From NCBI RefSeq assembly GCF_017309955.1, contig NZ_CP021247.1, forward strand, positions 2,505,001 through 2,569,000: DNA of 64,000 nt. Direction: 5' to 3'. The notes under the pieces are model-generated. The model was not told where the DNA came from. It searched no databases and saw only the letters and a list, made by a program, of their open reading frames with translations. The stretch comes from Novosphingobium sp. KA1. GTDB taxonomy: Bacteria > Pseudomonadota > Alphaproteobacteria > Sphingomonadales > Sphingomonadaceae. The translations under genes and the position numbers were made by a program. Shown piece by piece: positions 33,460 to 42,769 of the stretch; within the stretch, counting starts at the first letter, position 1, and each line of letters starts with the position of its first letter.

Positions 33460-34914
33460 TCAATCGTCGGACGGCATGACGATAAACTGCTCCCAGGCAC
33501 CATGCGCGCCGGGATCGGCATACGTCGAGACGGCCAGCTTGCGCTTGCCGAACGTGGCGACGAACGTGCGGTTGACGAAACCGCCGCGCAGTTTCGGCTT
33601 GCCTGCCGGTTCGAAGGCGGTGAGCGGGCCGAGCGGCGTCAGGCTCTCGCGATAGTCCTTGCGCACGGCGGCGGAGAAGTAGTCCTGCGCGTGGGCAGTG
33701 AAGTGCGCGGCTTCGAACTTGCCCGCCACCAGCGCTTCCAGTTCGGCGCGGGCGTCGGCGGTGCGGGCGGTTTCGCCGCTGTCGAGCGGCAAGTCGCGCG
33801 GCATCACGATGTCGGCGATCGCGGACGTGACGGTGCCCGTCACCGCGCCGAAATCGGCATTGGTGAGCACGACGATGGCGACATCGCTGTCGGGATACAT
33901 CGTCGCCTGCGAGAGGAAGCCGGTCGATTCGCCGCCGTGGTTGATGATCCGGCGCCCATCGGCCGTGCGGGTGAAGACGCCGAGGCCGTAGGAACTGTTG
34001 GTGCCGTCGGCGAGGATCACCGGGTCCTCCTGCTCTTCCCAATCGGCGGCGGGAAGCAGGGTGCGGTGGAGGCGGGCGATGTCCCAGCGCGCCAGATCGG
34101 AGGCGGTCATCGAGATCTCGCCGGCAGCCCAGAGCCAGCCCGAGGCGGGCGGCGTGGCCGCAACCACCGGGCCGAGCGCATAGCGGTGATAGCCCTGCGG
34201 GAAACCGGGCTTGTTGGTATCGTCCAGCTTCAGCGGATGCAGGCCGAGGGGCTGGAACAGCTCACGCTCGAACTGCTCCCACAGCGGGGCGCCGCCTGCC
34301 TTCTCCGCGATCAGGCCGGCGACGACATAGCCGGTGTTCGAATATTGCCAGCGCGTGCCGGGCTTGTAGTCCAGCGGCGCGGTGCCCCAGCGCTTGACGA
34401 TCTCCTCCGGCTTCACCGGGGTGCGCATGTCGACAAAATCGTAGTCCTGCGGCCAGAAGTCGCGCAGGCCCGAGGTGTGCGAGAGCAACTGGCGGATCGT
34501 GATCTCATCGCCGCCGGATACGCCGGTAAGGTACTTGGAAACCGTGTCGTCCAGCGAGAGCTTGCCCTGATCGCGCAGCTTGAGGATCAGCGCGCCGAGG
34601 AACTGCTTGGAGTTGGAGGCGATCTGGTAGGGCTGGTCGATCCGCGCGGGCATGTTGTCGCCTGCCTTGCCCCAGGCCCTGGCAAATACGATCTGACCGC
34701 CGCGCGCGATGGCGACCTGCGCGGAGGGCACGCCGCTGTGGGCGAGAGCCTTGGTCACGGCTGCGTCGATGGCCGTTTCCTGCACGGGCGTGAGCGCGGC
34801 ACTGGTCGAGGGCACGGCGGCAACGGGCTGCGGCGCAGGGGCGGCGGCAAGAGTGGTCGGGGCGAGGATGAGTGCGCCGGCAGTGAGCAGGCGGGCAAGG
34901 GCAGTGCGGTTCAT
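33460..34914 (-). CDS. Serine hydrolase of the class C beta-lactamase/esterase family
   Basis: A 484-residue exported protein with a signal peptide ending near TTLAAA. The serine nucleophile and lysine are in ASNSKQFLG (SxxK, about 100), the tyrosine in QYSNTGY (about 190) and the third motif in INHGGESTGF (about 325). This is the full AmpC-like triad, shared by DD-peptidases, esterases and beta-lactamases. The C-terminal 120 residues are an extra domain. The sequence does not show that it attacks beta-lactams; a peptidase or esterase role is as likely. Confidence 0.92.
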   Translation of the reverse strand: MNRTALARLLTAGALILAPTTLAAAPAPQPVAAVPSTSAALTPVQETAIDAAVTKALAHSGVPSAQVAIARGGQIVFARAWGKAGDNMPARIDQPYQIASNSKQFLGALILKLRDQGKLSLDDTVSKYLTGVSGGDEITIRQLLSHTSGLRDFWPQDYDFVDMRTPVKPEEIVKRWGTAPLDYKPGTRWQYSNTGYVVAGLIAEKAGGAPLWEQFERELFQPLGLHPLKLDDTNKPGFPQGYHRYALGPVVAATPPASGWLWAAGEISMTASDLARWDIARLHRTLLPAADWEEQEDPVILADGTNSSYGLGVFTRTADGRRIINHGGESTGFLSQATMYPDSDVAIVVLTNADFGAVTGTVTSAIADIVMPRDLPLDSGETARTADARAELEALVAGKFEAAHFTAHAQDYFSAAVRKDYRESLTPLGPLTAFEPAGKPKLRGGFVNRTFVATFGKRKLAVSTYADPGAHGAWEQFIVMPSDD

Positions 34915-34986
34915 GGCGTGACGCTACAGCCCGCGCGGCCAAACTCAATTGCGATTTCCACGGCGATTACCGCGCGGACGCCGGGT

Positions 34987-35048
34987 AAAAAGAAAGGGCC
35001 GATCCGAAGACCAGCCCGTAGAAGTTTGGGAGAGGATGCCTGAAAGGC
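34987..35048 (-). ncRNA. Tandem sRNA-like unit A
   Basis: Predicted RNA of about 62 nt on the minus strand. A small GCCT-TTC-AGGC stem is followed by unpaired AUCCUCUCCCAAAC, then a 9-bp terminator stem with a UUCG loop and a U-rich tail. Compared with units B and C, one stem base changes from C to U, keeping a G-U pair. Its promoter-like boxes are at 35055-35084. Ends are estimated from the -10 box and T tract. Confidence 0.72.
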
Positions 35049-35054
35049 CTGATC

Positions 35055-35084
35055 CTTATGCGGTCAGACAGGCTTTGCTGCAAA
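35055..35084 (-). promoter_or_regulatory. Promoter boxes of sRNA-like unit A
   Basis: Reading the minus strand: TTTGCA, 18 bp, CATAAG. The same spacing and near-identical hexamers, preceded by a TTTTTCGC string, are found before units B and C. Confidence 0.65.
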
Positions 35085-35346
35085 TGCGAAAAAATGGAGT
35101 ATGATTGCGCATGGCGCAACTGATCGCGTGGGCGAAATGGCCAAATTGCGTGCTTGTGGTTTGATGGAATTGCATTCCCGGCGGATTTCTGCGGTTTCGG
35201 GCGCGCGGAACTGGCTTGTCGCTTCGCTGCCATGCAGAGGCAGGGCGTCTTGCTGTCGGGTAGGCAGGCGCGGTTCGCGCCGAGGTCTTTCAGAAGGGGC
35301 GGGAGAGCTAAATCCTGTCCAGTCACCGGCGCGTTGCGCAGCGGAC

Positions 35347-35412
35347 AAAAAAGAAGGGCCGGTCCGAAGACCAGCCCCTTGGAAAGTTTTTGGGAGAGGA
35401 TGCCTGAAAGGC
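35347..35412 (-). ncRNA. Tandem sRNA-like unit B
   Basis: Predicted RNA of about 66 nt. It has the GCCT-TTC-AGGC hairpin, the unpaired segment AUCCUCUCCCAAAAACUUU, and the terminator stem GGGCUGGUC-UUCG-GACCGGCCC followed by UUCUUUUUU. CCUCUCCC is complementary to GGGAGAGG-like ribosome binding sites, such as the one before the MFS gene at 14914. Promoter-like boxes at 35419-35448. Confidence 0.75.
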
Positions 35413-35418
35413 CCGCTC

Positions 35419-35448
35419 CATATGCTCGTGCACCCGATTCTCCGCAAA
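35419..35448 (-). promoter_or_regulatory. Promoter boxes of sRNA-like unit B
   Basis: Minus strand: TTTGCG, 18 bp, CATATG. The boxes match unit C exactly while most of the spacer differs. Confidence 0.65.
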
Positions 35449-35742
35449 CGCGAAAAATGGGAGCGTTATTGCGTTTCGTGCAATTAAGATCGGAAGGAAG
35501 TCGCGGAAATGCGTGAAGCGTGTTTGACCGAAATGCATTTCCGAAGTCTTTTGACGGAGTAATGCCTTGTCGAACCGTGGTTTTGCCATCGCGGTTTTTG
35601 CTCGTCGGGGCGCCGGAGTGGCTTGGCCAGTCACCGGCGCGACGCTGTCTCAAGGCTAAGGGCAGGGGTGGCGAACCGATCGGAAAAGTACCGGACGCGT
35701 CAACAGGGGTAGCGCAAAGGCTCGTTGCCGCGCGCCACAGGC

Positions 35743-35810
35743 AAAAAAAGAAGGGCCGGTCCGAAGACCAGCCCCTTTGGAAAGTTTTTGGGAGAGGATG
35801 CCTGAAAGGC
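35743..35810 (-). ncRNA. Tandem sRNA-like unit C
   Basis: Predicted RNA of about 68 nt, nearly identical to unit B across the hairpin, the CCUCUCCC segment and the UUCG-capped terminator, with seven T residues at the end. It lies about 100 bp beyond the 3' end of rimO on the same strand, and its own promoter-like boxes (35817-35846) separate it from rimO transcription. Confidence 0.75.
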
Positions 35811-35816
35811 CCGCTC

Positions 35817-35846
35817 CATATGCGTGTCGGAGCGATTCTTCGCAAA
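35817..35846 (-). promoter_or_regulatory. Promoter boxes of sRNA-like unit C
   Basis: Minus strand: TTTGCG, 18 bp, CATATG, with TTTTTTCGCG immediately upstream as in the other units. Confidence 0.65.
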
Positions 35847-35906
35847 CGCGAAAAAATCGCGATTAATTGCAAAATGCGCAATTATGAGGCGCGGAGCCGA
35901 CAGGGG

Positions 35907-37286
35907 TCAGCCCTGGGTCAATGCTCCATAAAGGTCGTGTTCGTCAGCATCCTCGACAAGAACGTCAATGATATCACCGACTTGCACATCACCCACGTTG
36001 CGCAGGAAGACGTTGCCGTCGATCTCGGGTGCATCGGCCTGCGAGCGGGCGGTTGCACCGATTTCGCCGTCTTCGTCCGGTTCGCCCACTTCGTCGATGA
36101 TCACCGGGATCACGCGGCCGACCTTGGCCTGAAGCTTCGCGGCGCTGATCGCGGCGGTCTTTTCCATGATCCGCGCGTAACGCTCTTCCTTCACCTCTTC
36201 CGGGACCGGATTGGGCAGGGTGTTGGCGGACGCACCCTCGACGGGTTCGAAACGGAAGGCGCCGACGCGGTCGAGCTGGGCTTCGTCCAGCCAGTCCAGC
36301 AGGTACTGGAAGTCTTCCTCGGTCTCGCCGGGGAAGCCGACCACGAAGCTGGAGCGGATGGCGATATCCGGGCAGATCTCGCGCCACTTGTGCAGGCGGT
36401 CGAGCACCTTGGCCTCGTTGGCCGGGCGCTTCATCGACTTGAGCACCGAAGGCGCGGCGTGCTGGAACGGAATGTCGAGGTAGGGCGTGATCAGCCCTTC
36501 GGCCATCAGCGGGATCACCGCGTCGACATGCGGATAGGGGTAGACGTAGTGCAGGCGCACCCAAGGCGCGCGGCCCTGCGCATCCTTCAGCTGGCCGAGC
36601 TCACGGGCGAGATCGGTCATGTGGGTGCGGACTTCGCGGTCCTTCCACGTGCGGGCCTCGTGGCGGACATCGACGCCATAGGCCGAGGTGTCCTGGCTGA
36701 TCACCAGCAGTTCGCGGGTTCCGGCCTGGACCAGCTTTTCCGCCTCGCGCAGCACCGCGTCGATACGGCGGCTCACCAGCTTCCCGCGCAGCGACGGGAT
36801 GATGCAGAACGAGCACGCGTGGTTGCAGCCTTCCGAGATCTTCAGATAGCTGTAGTGGCGCGGGGTCAGTTTTACACCGGCTTCGTCATAGGCCTGCGGG
36901 ATCAGGTCGACATAGGGCGAAAGCTCGGGCGGGGCGGCGTCGTGCACGGCCTCGACTACCGCTTCGTACTGATGCGCGCCGGTGACGGCGAGCACGTCCG
37001 GGAAGCGGGCGCGGATCACGTCGGCCTCGTTGCCCATGCAGCCGGTGACGATCACGCGGCCGTTTTCGGCAATGGCTTCACCGATTGCGGCCAGGCTCTC
37101 TTCCTTTGCGGAATCGAGGAAACCACAGGTGTTGACGAGCACGACGTCGGCCCCGGCATAGTCCGGGCTCATCGTGTAGCCATCGGCGCGCAGGCGGGTG
37201 AGGATGCGTTCGGAGTCGACAAGCGCCTTGGGGCAGCCGAGGCTGACCATGCCGACCTTGGGCGGGGAGGGGATTTCAATAGCCAT
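35907..37286 (-). CDS. rimO: Ribosomal protein S12 methylthiotransferase RimO
   Basis: Radical-SAM enzyme that adds a methylthio group to an aspartate of ribosomal protein S12. It has 459 residues: an N-terminal MTTase domain with cysteines in SLGCPK, NTCGF and TGCMG; the radical-SAM cluster motif [11 protein letters not shown] (CxxxCxxC, about 148-158); and a C-terminal TRAM domain. RimO rather than MiaB is indicated by [12 protein letters not shown] and by [13 protein letters not shown] 37286 ([12 protein letters not shown]) gives the standard start; the longer open frame upstream is not conserved in look. Confidence 0.96.
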   Translation of the reverse strand: MAIEIPSPPKVGMVSLGCPKALVDSERILTRLRADGYTMSPDYAGADVVLVNTCGFLDSAKEESLAAIGEAIAENGRVIVTGCMGNEADVIRARFPDVLAVTGAHQYEAVVEAVHDAAPPELSPYVDLIPQAYDEAGVKLTPRHYSYLKISEGCNHACSFCIIPSLRGKLVSRRIDAVLREAEKLVQAGTRELLVISQDTSAYGVDVRHEARTWKDREVRTHMTDLARELGQLKDAQGRAPWVRLHYVYPYPHVDAVIPLMAEGLITPYLDIPFQHAAPSVLKSMKRPANEAKVLDRLHKWREICPDIAIRSSFVVGFPGETEEDFQYLLDWLDEAQLDRVGAFRFEPVEGASANTLPNPVPEEVKEERYARIMEKTAAISAAKLQAKVGRVIPVIIDEVGEPDEDGEIGATARSQADAPEIDGNVFLRNVGDVQVGDIIDVLVEDADEHDLYGALTQG

Positions 37287-37412
37287 AGGAATGGCGCGCC
37301 CGATACTCCGATTGCGCGCCGGAGTCACGAATTGAATGGAATCCGGGCGAGTCGGTTCCTGCAGGTCTCGCCGCGATTGTTCCGCGCGGACCATGCGCCT
37401 ATCCCGCAAGTC

Positions 37413-37937
37413 ATGGAAATCACGATCACCAAGGGCCTTGCGGGCGACCATATCGCGATCCGCCGTGCCTCGGGCGAGGTCATCGAAACCACGTTCCCGA
37501 AGAAGGGGCCGGTGCCGCATGATGCCGTTCATTTCTTCGTCGAGCAGGGACTGGGATTCGCACGCGGCTTCTGGGGACTGGTGGCCGAGGGGCGCCATCC
37601 CGAAGAACTGGCCGAACTCGCCAAGGCAGGCGGCCACGCCAGCGCCGCGCGGGCGCGCGAGCCTGATGCGCAGATCGTGGAGCTGCTTCAGGCCGAACGT
37701 CTGGTCGAGTGTTTCGAGGCGGACCTGTGGTCGGGCGGCTGCGACGACGAGGCGCTGATGGCCATGGCGCGGACCGCTTGCGAGAGTTCCTTCGTGCCGT
37801 TACCGCCGTCATTGCAGACCACGGCGCAACGGGATGCGCTGGGCCGGGTGCGCGATGCCATTGCCGCGTTCGCCTGCGACTGGATCGATGGCGGCGAAGG
37901 TTTTGTCGCGCGGCTCGATTGGCCGGAAGCGGCCTGA
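37413..37937 (+). CDS. Conserved hypothetical protein
   Basis: A 174-residue soluble protein starting [19 protein letters not shown]. Clear features are [33 protein letters not shown] and [16 protein letters not shown]. It has no signal peptide or membrane helix and no domain I can name; I recall similar sequences only from sphingomonads. It diverges from rimO (127 bp apart) and is 19 bp upstream of the small membrane protein gene, probably one transcript. Confidence 0.75.
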   Translation: MEITITKGLAGDHIAIRRASGEVIETTFPKKGPVPHDAVHFFVEQGLGFARGFWGLVAEGRHPEELAELAKAGGHASAARAREPDAQIVELLQAERLVECFEADLWSGGCDDEALMAMARTACESSFVPLPPSLQTTAQRDALGRVRDAIAAFACDWIDGGEGFVARLDWPEAA

Positions 37938-37956
37938 TGGACGAAAGGGAATTGCA

Positions 37957-38349
37957 ATGGGTCCGGTAAATTGGCTGGCTGTGGTCCTCGCGGCGGCGCT
38001 GGCTGTCGTGGTGGGATTTGTCTGGAACGGCCCGCCGTTCCAGGATGGACGCCGCCTCTCGCCCGGCAAGTCGACACTGGCGGGCAATTACGGGCTCGTG
38101 TGCTTCGTGTTCCTGATCAGCTCGATCATGCTCGGCCACAACTTCGCGCGGATCGGCGCGGAGACGCTGGCGGTGAAGCCCTGGCTCTATTTCATGCAGA
38201 CCGGCGGCGTCGCCATCGCCTTTGTCATCCCTGCGGTCTGGCTGACCCATGTGCGTAATCGCATGGAGCCGCTGCGGCGGGTGATGGATTGCCTGTTCTG
38301 GCTGACGGCCTACCTTGCCATGGGACTGGTGTTCTGGGCGCTGTCCTGA
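37957..38349 (+). CDS. Small membrane protein, DUF1761-like
   Basis: A 130-residue protein with four predicted membrane helices (about 5-24, 45-62, 78-97 and 112-129) and the loop VWNGPPFQDGRRLSPGKS. The overall layout resembles DUF1761 proteins, an identification by eye only. GAAAGGGA precedes the ATG. Its last 40 bp overlap the K+ channel gene on the opposite strand. Confidence 0.72.
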   Translation: MGPVNWLAVVLAAALAVVVGFVWNGPPFQDGRRLSPGKSTLAGNYGLVCFVFLISSIMLGHNFARIGAETLAVKPWLYFMQTGGVAIAFVIPAVWLTHVRNRMEPLRRVMDCLFWLTAYLAMGLVFWALS

Positions 38350-39407
38350 CGATCCGTTCCGGACGAGTCTGCCTGCGACGGCCGGGTGGGGGCGATTTCC
38401 ACCACCACGTCGCCGGTCTGTAGGACCTTAGCCTCGTCCTCCCAGAAGCCGATCGTGCGCGCGCCGCGATAGATGCGCAGGCCGCGCCCGCCGGTGACGA
38501 GCTGGTCCAGCGTGCCGCCGACTTCGGACGGTTCGACCGCACGCTCCACCAGTTGCACGCGCCCGGCCACCGAGGCGAGGTCGGACATGTATTCGGCCAC
38601 GTGCTGCCCTTCCGCCGAGCCTGCCAGCAGCAGTCCGGTGAAGCGCACCGGGTTGATGACGTTGTTGGCGCCTGCCTGGCGGGCCAGCAGCTCGTTGTCG
38701 TCGGCGCGGATGACGACGGTGATCGGCACGCGCGGTGCCAGATGGCGCGCGGTCAGCACGATCAGCACGGACGTATCGTCGCGCCCGGCCGAAACCAGCA
38801 CCGACTGGGCCGTGCCGACACGCACCGCGTTCTGGATCTCGTCGCGCGAGGCGTCGCCTTGCAGGACATTGCAACCGAGTTCTTCGGCCCGTGCAAGCCG
38901 TGCCTGATCGGGGTCGACGACAACGATCCGCGATGCCTCGGTGCCCCGCTCGATGAGTTCCTTGACCGCTTCCGAGCCGCTGACCCCGAAGCCGAGGACG
39001 ACAATATGGCCTTCGAGCCGTTCCTGGATGCGCTTCATCCGCCAGGTCTCCCAGCTTCGCTTGATGATGAAATTGTAGGCGGTGCCCACGAAAATGGTGA
39101 TCACCGCAAGGCGGATCGGCGTGACCAGCACCGCCTCGATCAGGCGGGCGCGGTCGCTCACCGGGGCGATGTCGCCAAAGCCGGTCGTGGTGATCGAGAT
39201 CATCGTGAAATAGACGACGTCGAGGAAGCTGATCACCCCGTCATGCGTGTCCTTGAGGCCCGCGCGGTCGGTCCAGTGGACCATGATGACGATGAAGATC
39301 AGGAAAAACGCGCCGCCCAGCCGCAGCGCGAGGTCGGCCCAGACCGGCACCGCGAGCGCCCGGCGCAGCGGCTTGAACGAAGGGGAGGCAGGGCGCCGTT
39401 TCGACAT
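38310..39407 (-). CDS. Potassium channel protein with RCK/TrkA-N domain
   Basis: Inner-membrane ion channel of 365 residues. Two membrane helices flank a pore loop with the selectivity filter TTTGFGD (about 73-79). A cytoplasmic Rossmann RCK domain follows (HIVVLGFGVSGSEAVKEL, VVDPDQARLARAEELGCNVL, GDASRDEIQNA) and a C-terminal RCK_C-like segment. This architecture is that of MthK/Kch-type ligand-gated K+ channels. A TGFGD rather than TGYGD filter is common in bacteria and still potassium selective in known cases. It is 12 bp from the LysM-LytM gene end and convergent with the DUF1761-like gene. Confidence 0.93.
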   Translation of the reverse strand: MSKRRPASPSFKPLRRALAVPVWADLALRLGGAFFLIFIVIMVHWTDRAGLKDTHDGVISFLDVVYFTMISITTTGFGDIAPVSDRARLIEAVLVTPIRLAVITIFVGTAYNFIIKRSWETWRMKRIQERLEGHIVVLGFGVSGSEAVKELIERGTEASRIVVVDPDQARLARAEELGCNVLQGDASRDEIQNAVRVGTAQSVLVSAGRDDTSVLIVLTARHLAPRVPITVVIRADDNELLARQAGANNVINPVRFTGLLLAGSAEGQHVAEYMSDLASVAGRVQLVERAVEPSEVGGTLDQLVTGGRGLRIYRGARTIGFWEDEAKVLQTGDVVVEIAPTRPSQADSSGTDRQDSAQNTSPMAR

Positions 39408-39419
39408 GCGGCGAGGAAC

Positions 39420-40511
39420 TTACGGGGCCTTGGGCAAGGCGTCCAGCGGATCGACGGGTTTGCCGTCCTGGCGCACTTCGAAGTGCAGTTCGTCACCCTT
39501 GGCAAGACCGGTGCTGCCGACGAGGCCGACTCGCTCGCCGGCGGCGACCTTGGCGCCTTCCTTCACGGTGACGCGGCTGAGGAAACCATAGGCGGTGAAC
39601 CAGCCGTTGCCGTGATCCAATACGACGAGGTTGCCGAACTGCTCCTTCTCGGCGCCCGCAAACTTCACGGTGCCGGCGGCGGCTGCGCGCACCATGGTGC
39701 CCTGTGGGGCCTTGATGTCGATGCCGTCATGGGGATTGCCGCTCGCGGCGAACTTGCGGCGCACTTCGCCGGTCACCGGCCAGAGGAAACGCACGGCGGC
39801 GGGTTGGGCCGTTTTCACGGGCTGGGCCGCTGCCGCAGGCGTGCTAGCGGGGCCAGCCCTGGCATCGACCAGCGTCGGGATCAGCAGCGACTGTCCCGTC
39901 TTGACCGGCGCTGCGGCGTCGAGCCCGTTGGCAAGCGCGATCTGTTCCCACGGCACGGCATATTTCAGCGAGATCGAAAAGCCGGTGTCACCGGCCTTCA
40001 CGGTGTGGCGGCGCGTGCGCGGGATCTTGAGCTTCTGGCCGGCGCGTACGGCGTAGGGTGGTTGCAGGCCGTTCGCCTCGATGATGAGCACGCGGGCGAC
40101 ACCGGCGCGCTGGGCGATGCCGCCGAGGGTTTCGCCGGGGGCGACCGCGTGGACTTCCTCGGTTTCGGCGCTGACGGCGGCGGCCTTGCTGGCAACCGCC
40201 TGCGCGCTGGCGGCAGTCCGGCTCGTTGCTGTTGGCGCCGGGCGCGGCTTTGCCGTGGGTGCGGGGGCAGGGGCCGCTGCGCGGGGAATGGTCAGCTTCT
40301 GGCCGACTTTCACCACGTAGGGGGCCTTGAGCCCGTTGGCCTTGACGATGGCCGAGGCGGCCACGCCCGCGCGGTTGGCGATACCGTTCAGCGTCTCCCC
40401 CTGTTCGACGACATGGACGCTTTCGTCCTTCGTCGACGCCAGCACGGGCGCGCCGGGCAGGACCAGTGCCGCAAGGACCAGGAACGAGGAGGGGAGCGCG
40501 CGGCGCATCAT
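39420..40511 (-). CDS. LysM-LytM (M23) protein, DipM/NlpD-like amidase activator
   Basis: Periplasmic cell-wall protein of 363 residues: signal peptide (LVLAALVLPGAPVLA), LysM repeats at about 31-75, 120-165 and 168-212, an Ala/Pro linker, then an M23 LytM domain (about 262-355). The first zinc motif HDGID is kept, but the usual AHLS reads GFLS and the HxHFE reads ELHFE. Loss of these ligands indicates a non-catalytic LytM factor of the NlpD/EnvC/DipM kind that activates amidases at division. ATG 40511 overlaps the surE stop (ATGA), so the two are translationally coupled. Confidence 0.88.
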   Translation of the reverse strand: MMRRALPSSFLVLAALVLPGAPVLASTKDESVHVVEQGETLNGIANRAGVAASAIVKANGLKAPYVVKVGQKLTIPRAAAPAPAPTAKPRPAPTATSRTAASAQAVASKAAAVSAETEEVHAVAPGETLGGIAQRAGVARVLIIEANGLQPPYAVRAGQKLKIPRTRRHTVKAGDTGFSISLKYAVPWEQIALANGLDAAAPVKTGQSLLIPTLVDARAGPASTPAAAAQPVKTAQPAAVRFLWPVTGEVRRKFAASGNPHDGIDIKAPQGTMVRAAAAGTVKFAGAEKEQFGNLVVLDHGNGWFTAYGFLSRVTVKEGAKVAAGERVGLVGSTGLAKGDELHFEVRQDGKPVDPLDALPKAP

Positions 40512-41272
40512 GCCTGGTAACGGCTCGCGATCTGCGCCAGCGAGGCGTCGTGGGTGAGGTCGAGCTGGAGCGGGGTCACCGCGATGTAACCTTCGGCAAT
40601 CGCTTCGAGGTCGGTGTTGTGGCCGAGGGTATGCTCGATGCCGTGAAGGCCGAACCAGAAGTAGGGGAAACCGCGCGGGTCCATGCCTTCGACCACCGAG
40701 CCGCGCGCATAGTCGTGAAAGCCTTGGCGGACCACGCGAATGCCCTTCACGTCGGCAGCCGCGAGCGGCGGGAAGTTCACGTTGATCAGCGTGCGCGGCG
40801 CGAAGGGCGCGTCGAGCAGGGGCCTGAGCACTTTGGCGCCCCATTCCTCGGCAGCCGAGAAGCTGACGTTGTTGCCAAGGCCTTCCCCGGCATAGACCTG
40901 GCTCAGCGCGATCGAGCGGATGCCCGCCAGTGCGCCCTCCATCGCGGCGGACACGGTGCCCGAATAGGTCACGTCATCGCCAAGATTGGCGCCGCGATTG
41001 ACGCCCGAGAGGATCAGGTCCGGCGGTCCGGGCAGGGCCTTCCTGAGGCCCATGGTCACCGAATCGGTGGGCGTGCCGGTCACCGAGAAGCGCTTGGGCG
41101 CATGTTCGCGCATCCGCACCGGGCGGGTCAGCGTCAGCGAGTGGCCCGCGCCCGACTGTTCCTCGCTCGGCGCGCAGATCCAGATATCGTCCGAAAGCTG
41201 CGCGGCGATCTTTTCGAGGACGTAGAGGCCGGGGGCGTTGATGCCGTCGTCGTTGGTAAGCAGGATGCGCAT
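40508..41272 (-). CDS. surE: 5'/3'-nucleotidase SurE
   Basis: Metal-dependent nucleoside monophosphatase of 254 residues. The signature MRILLTNDDGINAPGL opens the protein, with APSEEQSGAGHS, VTGTPTDSV and ILSGVNRGANLGDDVTYSGT following. It is coupled to the LysM-LytM gene, the same pairing of surE with an nlpD-like gene known in gammaproteobacteria. serS is 97 bp upstream on the same strand. Confidence 0.97.
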   Translation of the reverse strand: MRILLTNDDGINAPGLYVLEKIAAQLSDDIWICAPSEEQSGAGHSLTLTRPVRMREHAPKRFSVTGTPTDSVTMGLRKALPGPPDLILSGVNRGANLGDDVTYSGTVSAAMEGALAGIRSIALSQVYAGEGLGNNVSFSAAEEWGAKVLRPLLDAPFAPRTLINVNFPPLAAADVKGIRVVRQGFHDYARGSVVEGMDPRGFPYFWFGLHGIEHTLGHNTDLEAIAEGYIAVTPLQLDLTHDASLAQIASRYQA

Positions 41273-41315
41273 GATGTCTCTCTAACTTGGCCGGGCGTTG
41301 ACCCGCTTATCCGTC

Positions 41316-41338
41316 GACAAGCTCAGGCTGAGCCTGTC
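41316..41338. repeat. Degenerate REP-like palindrome
   Basis: GACAAGCTCAG-G-CTGAGCCTGTC, an 11-bp inverted repeat with one mismatch, between serS and surE. The half CTGAGC-TTGTC is the core of a repetitive element I associate with sphingomonad genomes. Only this copy is seen in the window. Confidence 0.55.
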
Positions 41339-41369
41339 CAAGCCCCCTCGGAACGCAATCGGCAGGCGA

Positions 41370-42650
41370 TCAGAACCGGGGTTCCAGCTTCTCGATCCCG
41401 CCCATCCAGGGCTTCAGCGCCTCGGGCACCAGCACCGAGCCGTCTTCCTGCTGGTAGTTCTCCAGCACGGCGACGAGGGTGCGGCCGACCGCGAGGCCCG
41501 AGCCGTTGAGGGTGTGCAGGAACTCGGTCTTTTTCGAGCCTTCGGGCTTGAAGCGCGCGTTCATGCGGCGGGCCTGGAAGTCGCCGCAGTTCGAAACCGA
41601 ACTGATCTCGCGGTAGGCGCCCTGACCCGGCAGCCAGACTTCGAGGTCGAAGGTCTTGTTGGCGGTGAAGCCCATGTCGCCCGAGCACAGCAGCACCTTG
41701 CGGTAGGGCAGTTCGAGCGCCTGCAGGATGCCCTCGGCGGCAGCGACCATCTTCTCGTGCTCGGCCTGCGACTGGTCGGGCTGGCAGACGGTGACGAGTT
41801 CGACCTTCTCGAACTGGTGCTGGCGGATGAACCCGCGCGTATCGCGACCCGCCGAGCCCGCTTCGGAGCGGAAGCAGGGGGTGAGGGCGGTCATGCGCAG
41901 CGGCAGGGTTTGAGCGTCGACGATCTCGTCCTGCACGGCGTTGGTCAGCGAGACTTCGGCGGTCGGGATCAGCCAGCGGCCGTCCGTGGTTTTGAAAAGG
42001 TCTTCCGCGAACTTGGGAAGCTGGCCGGTGCCGAACACCGCCTCGTCCTTCACCAGCAGCGGGACGTTGCATTCCATGTAGCCGTTGGTGGCGGTCTGGG
42101 TGTCCAGCATGAACTGCGCGAGGGCGCGGTGCAGGCGGGCCATCTGGCCCTTGAGGAACGTGAAGCGCGCGCCGGAAAGCTTGGCGCCGGTCTCGAAATC
42201 GAGGCCGAGCGCGGGGCCGAGGTCGGCATGTTCCCTGGGCTGGAACGCGAACGTGCCGGGCGTGCCCCACTTGGCGACTTCGAGGTTCTCGGTCTCGTCC
42301 GCGCCTTCCGGCACTTCGGCGACGGGGATGTTGGGCAGGCTGGCCAGCACGCTCTGAAGCTGGGCGGTGAGGTCCTTTTCCTCGGCTTCGAGGGTGGGGA
42401 GGACGTCCTTGAGTTGTGCCACTTCGGCCTTCAGCGCGTCGGCCGTGGCGGTGTCGCCCTGGCCCATGGCCTTGCCGATCGCCTTGGAGGCTTCGTTGCG
42501 GCGATTTTGCCCTTCCTGCATGCGCGTCGCGACCGAGCGGCGCTGCTCGTCGAGGGCGAGGATGTCAGCGGCCACGGGGGCAACCCCACGGCGGGCGAGG
42601 CCGGCGTCGAACCCTTCGGGATTCTCGCGGATCAGGCGGATGTCATGCAT
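41370..42650 (-). CDS. serS: Serine--tRNA ligase
   Basis: Charges tRNA-Ser. It has 426 residues: an N-terminal tRNA-binding coiled coil (about 30-105), then a class II catalytic core with [38 protein letters not shown] (motif 2 region) and [19 protein letters not shown] (motif 3). ATG 42650 gives the canonical [11 protein letters not shown] start. It heads a likely serS-surE-LysM unit. Confidence 0.97.
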   Translation of the reverse strand: MHDIRLIRENPEGFDAGLARRGVAPVAADILALDEQRRSVATRMQEGQNRRNEASKAIGKAMGQGDTATADALKAEVAQLKDVLPTLEAEEKDLTAQLQSVLASLPNIPVAEVPEGADETENLEVAKWGTPGTFAFQPREHADLGPALGLDFETGAKLSGARFTFLKGQMARLHRALAQFMLDTQTATNGYMECNVPLLVKDEAVFGTGQLPKFAEDLFKTTDGRWLIPTAEVSLTNAVQDEIVDAQTLPLRMTALTPCFRSEAGSAGRDTRGFIRQHQFEKVELVTVCQPDQSQAEHEKMVAAAEGILQALELPYRKVLLCSGDMGFTANKTFDLEVWLPGQGAYREISSVSNCGDFQARRMNARFKPEGSKKTEFLHTLNGSGLAVGRTLVAVLENYQQEDGSVLVPEALKPWMGGIEKLEPRF

Positions 42651-42769
42651 GGCGCGGGCTATGCCGCCTCAGGCCAAGGCGCGCAAGATTGCGGCAGCCG
42701 GTTTCAGCCGTTGTCGATCAGTGTTCTTGGGGAAAATGTCCGCCTGCTTCGGCCATTCCTGAGGAGGAA

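Larger units (their letters stand above)
34915..35906. other. Gene-free interval holding three tandem sRNA-like units
   Basis: About 990 bp without a convincing protein gene between the serine hydrolase and rimO, and less GC-rich than the surroundings. It contains three related minus-strand units (annotated separately), 364 and 398 bp apart by their -10 boxes. The sequences between units are mostly dissimilar except for short shared strings such as CCAGTCACCGGCGCG (near 35320 and 35630). Confidence 0.75.

Noticed and set aside
34967..35881. 304-codon minus-strand open frame across the sRNA-like array with repeated peptide segments
   Set aside because: Units A and C fall in one frame but unit B is in another (spacings 364 and 398), so the repetition is not at the protein level. 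No ribosome binding site and a terminator lies inside each unit.
35520..37412. Upstream extension of the hypothetical gene at 37413
   Set aside because: It runs through the sRNA array and antisense to rimO.
38310..38349. 40-bp convergent overlap of the DUF1761-like and K+ channel genes as a special arrangement
   Set aside because: It involves only the low-complexity end of the channel; ordinary tail-to-tail overlap in compact DNA.
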